The notes under the pieces: model-generated
The model's database searches: none
Told to the model about the DNA's origin: nothing
Seen by the model: the letters and a program-made list of their open reading frames with translations, nothing else
Source of the DNA: Meconema thalassinum
Taxonomy: Eukaryota > Arthropoda > Insecta > Orthoptera > Tettigoniidae
NCBI GenBank assembly: GCA_946902985.2
Contig: OX336390.1
Span: forward strand, 525,778,861-525,842,860
Direction: 5' to 3'
DNA: 64,000 bases
Translations under genes and position numbers: made by a program
Shown: in pieces, positions 55,220-64,000 of the stretch
Position numbering within the stretch: position 1 is the first letter of the stretch
Layout: each line of letters opens with the position of its first letter

Positions 55220-56280
55220 GTTACGGTGACGGGACGAAATGTACCCAGATGCACTGATTACATGACAGTTCCCCACATTGACACTTCCACACACTGCCCA
55301 AAATACTGACAATTCCCCACAGCCCATGGACGTGGCTACCTGTTTAATGAATCAGAAATAATCTCGACTGACAGTTCCACCCCCCCCCCCCTAAGGCTAT
55401 AGCGATCATCGTTACAGTGACAATGCACCTTAACATAATACTCCTTTGGAGTGAAGAAAAGCGCTCGGTCTATGTACTTCATTACTACCACGGTCTCGAA
55501 AATATAATGGTGACGTAGTGTAATTTCCATCAAAATAAAATAAATTTCCATCACACTTTATCCAGGCTGTGGACTGGCAACATAATAACAAAACCGGTCA
55601 TTTTGGTGTTACCATTTTGGTGTGTTTAAAATCAGCTTTCTAGGCTTCGTCTTTTTTTTTTTTTTGTCATTTTCGAACTTTTTCTGAATGTTCTCAATCC
55701 GTCCGTCCAGTTTGACACATTTTCGTCTTCTTTTTTCCCCCTTCCATGTTCAGCTCGGCCTTTACAACACTTTGACAACCTCTTTTAATTTGGGGTGAGG
55801 TCTCCCGACAAGATTGTTGAATCGGTTGTTCCAGCCCTCTACAGCATTCGTTGTCCTGTGTCGTGCTTGGTGGCAGTTCCACATCTCGATTGGAATGTCT
55901 TGGTTATCTAGCCAGTTGTCAACGAAATAGTCAAAAATCTAGCTAAGTTTGGGACTTTCTGGAGCATGAGAGTGTATTTCCACCCATCCATCGAGCACAT
56001 CTTAAAGCTTTAAAAACGCAAGTGCTGCGCACATACGGACATGAAGGGTGATTTCGTTATTCTCTTGGTACTCAACTTGATCGTTTTCATAGTAACCTTG
56101 GTGGTGGGGGGAAGATGTGTGTGGAAATGTCACTCGAGATTATTTCTGAGTCATTAAACAGGTAGCCACGTCCAAGGGCTGTGGGGAAGAGTCAGTATTT
56201 TTTGCAGTGTGTGGAAGTGTCAGTGTGGGGAACTGTCCGGACACCGATGCACTGAGGTGTGTGACGTCATAGTACCGCTT
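55220..56280 (-). mobile_element. Mutator-like (MULE) element with long inverted ends
   Basis: Inverted ends of about 130-160 bp (left 55245-55380, right 56118-56250) share GACAGTTCCCCACA, GACACTTCCACACACTGC, CCCCACAGCCC and ACGTGGCTACCTGTTTAATG. Between them, on the minus strand, lies a decayed MULE transposase. Long inverted ends fit this superfamily. Outer limits and the expected 8-9-bp target duplication could not be resolved. Confidence 0.7.
55735..56065 (-). pseudogene. MULE transposase C-terminus, pseudogene
   Basis: Minus-strand frame: RMCAALAFLKL, a stop, DVLDGWVEIHSHAPESPKLS, a stop, IFDYFVDNWLDNQDIPIEMW, then RTTNAVEGWNNRFNNLVGRP and HPKLKEVVKVL, followed by a frame change to VVKAELNMEG. 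The TNNAVEGW-N-R-N motif and the preceding FVDNWL/MWN segment are the hallmark C-terminal end of MULE transposases. Two in-frame stops and a frameshift make it non-functional, and the catalytic DDE region is largely missing. Confidence 0.8.
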
Positions 56281-59200
56281 GGTGCATTCCCCGACAATCT
56301 CTACTTCGTTAGTATAACACAAAAATCCCCAATTCTTGGATGTCACGGGTAATCTTGAGAACCACTGGATGGATTTTGATGCGGTTTTCACCATCCTGTA
56401 AAGGATATCTCGAGGAAAGATTCTGTAGAAAATAATTTATGTATGATTAAAGGAAGCCAAGTAGTAACGATTTCAGTGAAAAAGTCGAAAACAAACTTGG
56501 CGTCCGTGCGCTTCATAAGCTTACGCTGGGCAAACCGTTAAAAATATCAATATACTATGAGCGTAAGAATTGGTCAGCATGATAAGTTCTACAAAAAAAA
56601 GTCCGCTAGAGCATATCTCTATCTTCAATACATCGCCTACTATAAGTGTTTTTAGACTGGATGGAAGGGGGACGTCCCCGTGCGCTCTGGTGAGCGTGAC
56701 GGCATCCCGCGCGCTTGATCTTGCTTTGCCCTTGGTTTGCACTTGCCTTTCGCGAGTAATTTGAAACAAGATAAGCAAGATAAGTATTATGCTGGTAATT
56801 TTCTAACATGTCAAGAGTCTTTGGCTTCGAGCGAAGCGAGAAGCCTCCAGCCTTTCTAGCATTTTTCAGCATTTGTAGCATTTAAAATGATACAAAGTCT
56901 AGTCTTTCAGACTGACTGTCACTTTTTATATTTAAAGTGCTTGCGGCATTGTGGCTATTTAGCCTCGTGCACTTGGATGTGCATAGGATTATAAACATTT
57001 GCGAAGGACAGATAATGATTCCAATTTTAAGGACTTCTTCCATTTTGATATGAGTACAAAATTTAAAATGAGGCTATGTTACAAAATAACCCATACTGGT
57101 CCTGGTAGTTTACTAAGTTACCCCCAAGTGACTAGTGATTTATTAAGTTTACCGGTAGTTCAAGACAACTTGATTAACACATCTTAGAGATTGCATGATT
57201 TCATTCGGAACCACTCTGCATTGACGTATTGTCGACAGTCTTTTGCTCACACAGTATTTATAACTGCAGCTGTTTTGAACGATTTCCCTCCATATTTGCG
57301 GAAGGTAGTGACTTCCTGTCTCGTTTTGTTATATCAGTGCGTGAAGTTAGATGTTTTGTAAGAGCGCCCTTGGCCTCGCAGTGCCACGGTCTGACCTTGG
57401 TAGTGCGAGAAAGTGATGCGCCCGTGCTGGTCACTGAACTCAACTCGCCTTGCCTAGCTGGCAGCGCCTGCCTGCCTTCCGCTTGAGCAACAGCGAGTAG
57501 AGCTGAGTTCACACCGACTCCAATTGGGCAACGGCTTCACTCCCAAGGTTTACGACCTAAACCATCAGGGTCAAGTCTTTATGATGTGGTTTTATCAGGA
57601 AGATCCTACACATAGATGGAATAACTGCCAATGGCCCTGAGATGTAATAGCATTTCACATTCAAAGGAAGGATCTTAGAAGACAATGACCTGTCAGTGTG
57701 GAAGTTCCAGATCCTAACAGACGACTTGACTGAGTTGCACTCATAGAAAATCGTTTGGAAGGTTGCAATTTTACTCTGATTATTATGATTATGATTATCA
57801 TGGGATGGGGATTACATTCATTATTATTATGAACATTATTAACGAATTATATTTAATGATCGTTTGGTATTTGAACAATTGTTGTTTGCCGAAAATCTGA
57901 GAAATATCAGACATTGTTTCTTAGGTATAAATGATCTAATCCTTTGAAATATGGTGTTGTTACCTTTATTAATTTCACAAAATAAATGCCAATGCCTTTG
58001 AAATAGATGTATTGTACCATTTACAAGACATGCCCAATAATTACCGGCAATATAAGATTTGCAACCCCAACCATCATAGTGAATGTGTTTCTTATAAAGC
58101 AGTAGAAATATCTATAATACAGCTCAAATAAAAGGAAATATCATAATATTTGCTAAAATGTTTAAAAGTTGACAGAATAGATAACATTCAAAAACGAAAA
58201 ATTATACACGACTAATGGTACTAGGTTACAATTACTTGAAGAAAAGCATTTCAATCAGGAGTAATAGTTAGTTAATTATTGTTGCTATAATGGGCGGAAC
58301 TACGAGGTCATCTGCCCCTAATCAGGAGTAACATCCTCAAACAAATACGTGACGGGTTGCTCCTTGAAGGTGAACGACCTGTTAGTGCAGAAGTTCTTGG
58401 GCATTTACGTTACGCCAAAACGGATTTTGAAGTGTAATAATACAGCATTTCTTATGCATGATTCAATACTTTGGAAGGAAAATAACGTTAGTCAACCTAA
58501 TACATTTCATAAAAGTAAGGTCCGAATATTTATAAGCACGATCCAAGGTTTATCAACCAAACCATCAGAGTTAAATCTCTTTGAAGTGGTTACTATCAAG
58601 CATAAACTGAAGAGTGTCCGTCAAGACGATGACTAAGATAAGCTAAGATTTTGTTTTAACGCTGCCACATGAACGTCAAAATAGACACTTTTTTTATGTT
58701 CTTGAGAAATACTAGCGTTACAATCAAGTAATAGGCTACCGGTACATTTTCATAATCAGAATTCGGGTCCAAATGACGGGATACTTCAATACCAATGACA
58801 TATCATTGCGGAACTTGTATAATCTATAGGAAGCTGCACTTAAACATTATTTAAATATACGCCAATCAATACATAACTAAAACATGGATATTCTTATCTC
58901 AAAGGTACATATTTCAACCTAGCAATGAGGTCTTCTTCAGCCAACATCAAGCGTATATAGTCTAATTAAAATTATTGTTATATCCAAGTCTACCAACTAA
59001 TGTTGTGTAAGTAAAACATTCTATATTATATATTATAATTTGATGTAAAACAACGTAATGAAATGGATACCCTTACGAAAGAAATAAAATTATTGAAATG
59101 CATTACGGTGTTTATCAGGGAAATTCCAAAAATCAATATCAGGTAATGTTAATTATCAAATATAGTTTACCATGCCCAAATGCGTTGCCAATGCCGCAAG

Positions 59201-59900
59201 AGCTACACTCGTGAGAATGAATGGCAAGTGTACCTAAAATGCTTTCCTCATTGATGATTATAAATATGCTACATTTGAGTAACGTCTGCTATTTAAAGTT
59301 TATTATTAGCCGCCAAGGAACGGCGAAACAAACCACTTTTTATATGCACGTTGGAATGGAGATAATAAACTTCACATAATTAAAACCTTACTTTTCACAT
59401 CCTTTGCATTTTAGTTAGTTTTTCCTGTCGAGAGTGCACGTGCACAACGCCCAAGGAATCTCCGCCACAAGCTTGATCAAGGGGTCTTCAACCTCGTCCT
59501 AGTCAAGGCCCGCACGTGAACTGGGGAAATCTGAGAGACCGGTGTCTGTAGAATTACTGGTATCTTAACAATCGCCTTCTGGGGTATAAGTCTGGTAGTC
59601 CAAGGAATATATTCATTGTCCGCATAGAGAAAGAATATCTTTTTTCAGCATACACATTTTATCAATGGATAATTTACTTAGACCACAAAGTATTTTGTTT
59701 ATCGAATTGCATTCCATTTACTTAATAATAAATCAACTTGAATTCATTTTTATTTTAAAAAATATGTACAATTTATGTTCAATTAGTAGCCAGCAACGTC
59801 ATATTTTAAATGTGAAATAAGGACATTAGCCCTTTATTAATGAAATTCTCATTCAAAGATACCCTAATAAAATACAGTATATGTCACAAATCAGAGATCA
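56281..59900. other. Long interval with no recognised gene
   Basis: It contains frames on both strands at 56521-56881 and 57229-57512 without recognisable domains. The intervals 56640-56720 and 57360-57500 are GC-richer. The K head motif GGGCGGAACTACGAGGTCAT is at 58290-58309. Blocks at 57530-57600 and 58540-58600 are similar (AAGGTTTA-CC-AAACCATCAG). Otherwise AT-rich. Confidence 0.4.
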
Positions 59901-59904
59901 ACAA

Positions 59905-60118
59905 CTGATTTCAGTGCTGGAACAGGGTGCACACAGCCTCGTGCGGACAAATGAGTAATTGTCTGACAGTATACAGTGCCCCGGTCATGTAACCAATATT
60001 AACGGCCAAGGGCACCCGACGCGCTGACCACGCGTCTCCCCACAATCTGTAGGCCGAATGGCTGAGCAACAGTCGCTTCGTAGTCCGAGGCCCTTCATGG
60101 ACTGTTGTACCACGAGTT
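59905..60118 (+). mobile_element. SINE-D, 5'-truncated
   Basis: It starts within the core (AGTGCTGGAACAGGGTGCAC, ACAGCCTCGTGCGGAC) and follows the SINE-D body through ACGGCCAAGGGCACCCGACG to TTCATGGACTGTTGTACCA. The tRNA head is missing. Confidence 0.88.
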
Positions 60119-60142
60119 TTTTTAATGTATTGTGTTTATGTT

Positions 60143-60470
60143 TGTAGTTTATTTAGGGGCTTTGTGACATCGTAGTCATGTAGCCCCATGTATTTGGGTG
60201 TGTGTAGAAGTTGTCTGATAACCTGTGTCACTGTGGTAATCGAGGTAGGATTTTGGTAGGAAGAGGCCATGGCCTTAAGTTAGGTACCATCCAGGCATTT
60301 GTCTAGAGTAGAAGTGGACAACCACTTCCTGGATGGCTGAGGTTGCAAAAGAACCCGCCTCTTCTCAGTTTTGCTCAGTCTATCCCGTTCCAGCCCTCAG
60401 ACCAGAATTAAATTTTCTTGGCAAGACCGGGAATTGAACCCAGGCCTCCGCGGTGTATTTATGCTATACG
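60143..60470 (-). mobile_element. SINE-C copy
   Basis: In reverse: head with box B GGGTTCAATTCCCGGTC, AGAAAATTTAATTCTGGTCT, GGCTGGAACGGG, then GTGGTTGTCCACTTCTACTC and the tail GACACAGGTTATCAGACAAC, GGGGCTACATGACTACG. The (CAA)n tail is short. Confidence 0.87.
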
Positions 60471-60807
60471 GTATCAATTAGGCAGTCCACACTGGTTGAA
60501 AGAAGTAAAGTATCAAATAGAAAGCAAACAGTAATTATTTGCAACACTGTAAGGTGTAACATTCTCTTGTCATGTTTAGGGAAACTCGCTCGGGGGATTT
60601 TGAAAGTATTTTGGAAGGCTGTGTATGTGTGAATGAAGAGACTTGAGCGAGATGAAGAGGTCGACTTTCAACTTTTCCCAAGTGTACAAAGTGCTTGGAA
60701 GATGAAAAGACCAAACCAAATTGTTCTTGGATGTCAGAGCAATGATCATTATCCACTATACCTACAAGGACACACAAAATCATCCTCCAAGGCTATTGAT
60801 TTATGTG

Positions 60808-60925
60808 GGGACCTATGATATCTTTATCATTTAGCCCCGTGTACTTGGGTGTTGCCAAATCTGTTTGACAACGTATATTGTTGTGATGGTTGTATTTGTA
60901 ATTGTAATTTGTAATATTCTAAAAC
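60808..60925 (-). mobile_element. SINE-C tail fragment
   Basis: GGGGACCTATGATATCTTTA, TTAGCCCCGTGTACTTGGGT and ACAACGTATATTGTTGTGAT are the reverse C-type tail, without head. Confidence 0.75.
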
Positions 60926-60994
60926 AGGCTAATTATTGAAGAAAAAAAAACCAGAGATATCCATGTCTATAGAAATAGGAAAACAATTTCCTAA

Positions 60995-61055
60995 GCGTCT
61001 CTAAATGCCGCAGTAGTTAAAAGGGACGTAAGATCAATAACATTATTATCAATTT
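60995..61055 (+). mobile_element. SINE-I 3' end fragment
   Basis: AGCGTCTCTAAATGCCGCAG, GTTAAAAGGGACGTAAGATC, then CAATAACATTATTATC: the terminal 55 bp of SINE-I with a two-unit tail. Confidence 0.8.
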
Positions 61056-61059
61056 ACTA

Positions 61060-61915
61060 AATTATGTGCCCTCGTGTAACCGTAGAAAAAAATTCAGAGA
61101 AGAAAACAATAACGACAATATCGTGACTTTTACTTTTCGGTATTTGTATTGTGAGCTGTAATATTCTGTTTCAATATATCTGCAATTTTGAAGCATGATT
61201 GGACAACAATTCGTCACTTGAATCTACTCCAAATTGTTTGGTTAATTTGAAACATATGCATGTGTGTATGCATGAAAGGATACCGGTTTCCAGCTTTTGG
61301 TTCAAGAGATATTCCAGTGTAAACTGGAAAATGGTAAATAATAAATATATTAATCTTGCATATCTGCATTCCTTTGATTCAGAACTAAACTACATCAGAA
61401 GGTTGAAGGAAAGCGCCAAGTTTGAAATCACAGTATTTATTTCTTCTAGTGTATTTTGAAAGTTCTATATAAGTTCATTTTTCTAGATTATAGACAATTT
61501 CAAATAGAAAAATAATGTTTAATTACTTAAATACCGGTGTACACAAGCCAAAAGTGGTGTTAACGGAATACCCTACTACTGAGTCCTTTTCGTATACATG
61601 GACGCAGGCAGGGATGACTTTAAAGCTAACTTCCTTTCATCAATGAATAAGTGAAGCCTTCGTGCCCATCTTCTCTCACGAGTGAAGCTGCGACAAGGCC
61701 GTCTGATAGGATCTGTGACCTCCACTTAGATAGGTCATTGGCCTTCGAGAGTCATCTCATCGCGTCTTTGCCAAATTCCTAGCTTGTTGTTTCGTTTCCT
61801 GACTTAGAACACCATGACAATCATCAGACTGACGACCCGTGTTGCGAGAACGTTGACCAGCAAATACGTGACTTCAAACTCTTATTGTAGATTAGTTGGA
61901 GCGAGAATTAAAGAT
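61060..61915. other. No recognised feature
   Basis: AT-rich to moderately GC-rich sequence; a frame of 86 codons (61199-61459) has no recognisable domain. Confidence 0.45.
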
Positions 61916-61919
61916 CTAA

Positions 61920-62060
61920 AGTTGATATGAGAAACCATGAGAATTCACGTTCAGGATAACTGAGATGTGATTGAAACCCATAAATATTCTCAAGAGTTTG
62001 ATTACACTATGTTCCAAACTCCAGACAAGAATTTAATTACTAGTGTCATGAGACGGTAGC
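61920..62060 (-). mobile_element. Highly diverged SINE-C body
   Basis: GAGAAACCATGAGAATTCAC, ACTGAGATGTGATTGAAACC, TTCTCAAGAGTTTGATTACA, and AGACAAGAATTTAATTACTA follow the order of a reverse SINE-C but with many substitutions. It is one of the oldest copies here. Confidence 0.5.
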
Positions 62061-62227
62061 TCTTAAACAAACCACGAAGAGAGACCTAAGTCTTAAGCTA
62101 TGTAAATACGATGTAACATGCGTTAATTCTTCCATTCTGTTTAGCTAATTCCAATGATTCTTTCAAGGTGGAATTTACAATCTGGTTTTAAAGTTACAGC
62201 ATAAGTTAATATCTTGTTGAAATTTAA

Positions 62228-62720
62228 TGATTTTCAGTTGGTCAACACGATTATACCAACTGTAATGTGTGGTTCCCAAATCCTAAAAAGGAATTAAGTT
62301 ACATGGGATTAATAAATACACTATTTTAGTGGATTTATTAATCTCATATTAATACACTATTTTAGTGGATTTATTAATACTCTATTTTAGTGGTTTTATT
62401 AATCCCATATTAATACACTATTTTAGTGGATTTATTAATCTCATATTAATACACTATTTTAGTGGATTTATTAATCTCATATTAATAGCCTACACTATTT
62501 TAGTGGATTTATTAATCTCATATTAATACACTATTTTAGTGGATTTATTAATCTCATATTAATACACTATTTTAGTGGATTTATAAATCTCAAGTACATT
62601 CTTTTCATGATTAGGGAAACACCCATTACAGTTGGGTACAATCGTGTTGACCAACTAAAAAACATTTAATTTCGTTTGCTAAGGCAACACTGAAAAATGG
62701 TTTCCAGCACGATAATATCT
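62228..62720 (+). mobile_element. Hairpin element M, copy 3, with internal minisatellite
   Basis: TTCAGTTGGTCAACACGATT at 62233-62252 is repeated inverted as AATCGTGTTGACCAACTAA at about 62639-62657. The extension AAGGCAACACTGAAAAATGG follows at about 62682-62701, as in the 29-kb copy. The loop holds the 36-bp array described separately. Confidence 0.78.
62308..62595. repeat. 36-bp minisatellite, 8 units
   Basis: The unit is near TATTAATACACTATTTTAGT, GGATTTATTAATCTCA. CTATTTTAGTGG occurs eight times; one unit is shortened (near 62370) and one carries a small insertion (GCC near 62487). It lies inside hairpin element M. Confidence 0.95.
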
Positions 62721-62738
62721 TGTATTATCCTATTATAG

Positions 62739-63046
62739 CGGGTCGGCCCCGTGTGTTGGGGTAGCGTGCCTGACTCCCAACCGGCGCCCCCGATTCCCTG
62801 CTCCGTCAGGGACTTAAGAAACTGACGCGAGGGCTGGAACGGGGTGCACTCAGCCTCGTGAGTACAATTGAGTAGCTATCTGACAGTGAGGCAGCGCCCC
62901 AGTCACGAAAATCAATATTAACGGCCGAGGGGACCCGATACGCTGACCACGCGTCACCCCAATATCTGCAAGCTAAATACTGTAACTGGGCAGCGGTCAC
63001 TTGGTAGGCCTAGGCCATTCATGGGCTGTATTGCCAGGGGTTATGT
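62739..63046 (+). mobile_element. SINE-D, full length, 16-bp TSD
   Basis: TATTATCCTATTATAG at 62723-62738 recurs exactly at 63047-63062. The 308-bp insert starts CGGGTCGGCCCCGTGTGTTG. Box B is damaged (CCCGATTCCCTGC) although the rest of the body is well preserved, ending TGGGCTGTATTGCCAGGGGT. Confidence 0.96.
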
Positions 63047-63224
63047 TATTATCCTATTATAGGCTACTTGTTAAAATAGAAGTCTATCGACTTGACGGAT
63101 TCACTTAACTATAATACTTTATATCAATACGGATATAATTTCATTAACCATTATGGCTAATACTGGAGCTTTTTGTATTATCCTATAAAATGTGGCAAGT
63201 ACTTTTTTAACATTGGAAGAGAGA

Positions 63225-63290
63225 GGTTTGGTAGTTATTGGCGTTTTAAGTGGCAGAACAGCGAGGTCATCTTCCCCGACGAGAATTGGA
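63225..63290 (+). repeat. Dispersed motif of repeat K group
   Basis: GGCGTTTTAAGTGGCAGAAC, AGCGAGGTCATCTTCCCC matches the motifs at 7285 and 58287. The 70-codon frame over it is not supported. Confidence 0.55.
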
Positions 63291-64000
63291 AGGAATAATC
63301 CATTGAAATGGGATCATTGTTCTTTCTCTTTGTTTCATTTTTCCAGAGTTAATTTTTCCAATCCACATTACCTCAGCCCTCTAAAGTTCTTCTGTCCCTT
63401 ATAGTTGACTAATAATACTGGAGATTGGTTCCTAATTAGCTCAATGAACTAATCAAGCCACTCAAAAACACTCCTGAGGGAGGGGACCTATCATTACATT
63501 CAGATACAGTATTCATGTTTCTTTATCATGATCAATTTATTGTCAAGTTTCTAAACAAACAGAAAACAATTATAATAAAGAAGTAAATCTTGGGTGTAAA
63601 ATCTAATGCGTGTAGTCAGTGAACACGTTAACTGGAATCCAGTTTCGTAAATGTCTGTTTTGTTTTTGCATATGTTAATGTTGACCACCCAATATAATTG
63701 TCTCCCATTTACCGCCTTGTTGTCCAACCGAAGAAAAACCTTTTGACTGGAGTTATCTACATTACACTAAAATATGACTCGAAAACTTGATACCAATACA
63801 CACATTCAATATCACTAAGAGCTCCAAAGGTTGGTTGAATGAGTTGTATAGAGCGCCATGCTACAGTAGATGATATCCTTTGCAGGATTCAGGACTAAGA
63901 GCAGTGAGACAAGGCTTAAGAGGTCGATTCATTTAGGGTGGTAATTTTTGAGAACTGCAATGTAAAAATATGTTAGACTATGTTTATTATGATTATTACT
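63291..64000. other. No recognised feature
   Basis: AT-rich sequence to the end of the window; no gene or shared repeat is seen. Confidence 0.5.

Noticed and set aside
57229..57512. Overlapping frames of 84-85 codons on both strands in a GC-richer interval
   Set aside because: No recognisable domain, no splice or promoter context that stands out, and both strands are equally open.

Overview
This 64-kb window looks like intergenic or intronic DNA from a large, AT-rich arthropod nuclear genome. An insect is most likely, and a repeat-rich polyneopteran such as an orthopteran is my guess; the guess rests on general repeat style, not on a diagnostic gene. I found no convincing host protein-coding exon, no tRNA or rRNA gene in working form, and nothing prokaryotic such as operons, CRISPR or insertion sequences. 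Nearly every longer open frame is either a frame through a SINE, a frame through a tandem array, or a remnant of transposon coding sequence. SINE letters below (A, B, C and so on) are local labels of mine.

SINEs dominate. At least ten tRNA-like SINE families can be separated by comparing copies within the window. Several copies have perfect target-site duplications (TSDs) that fix their ends: SINE-A at 53261-53587, SINE-B at 22291-22795 and 24818-25330, SINE-D at 62739-63046, SINE-E at 37876-38047 and 39567-39759, SINE-I at 35162-35414, 40781-40982 and 43370-43593. SINE-B and SINE-C have different heads but the same 3' tail. A second SINE-B form carries a different tail, and one copy joins an F-type head to the C-type tail. 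The SINEs are therefore modular. Many (AAT)n and (TTG)n microsatellites are simply SINE or LINE tails.

LINE remnants occur at 18727-19290, 20745-21103 and 21460-21700 (related C-termini, two with the same 3' end plus an AAT tail), 37225-37500, 38940-39880 and 45895-46200. DNA transposon remnants are a decayed transposase at 6545-6860, a Mutator-like transposase pseudogene between inverted repeats (55220-56280), a nearly perfect palindrome built from the 3' end of a mariner element with TA duplications (47200-47771), a piggyBac-like non-autonomous candidate (30073-30703), and hairpin or inverted-repeat MITE-like elements at 5201-5497, 5789-6283, 14136-14424, 29262-29440 and 62228-62720.

The most conspicuous structures are a 1.8-kb 51-bp tandem array with higher-order 408/459-bp organisation (26389-28195), a 1.9-kb inverted repeat with arms near 600 bp (8528-10453), a 111-bp minisatellite (10859-11325) and a 36-bp minisatellite inside a hairpin element (62308-62595). 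A 5S-rRNA-like fragment lies at 49966-50040. The window reads as layers of nested retroposition; I see no new multi-gene system in it.
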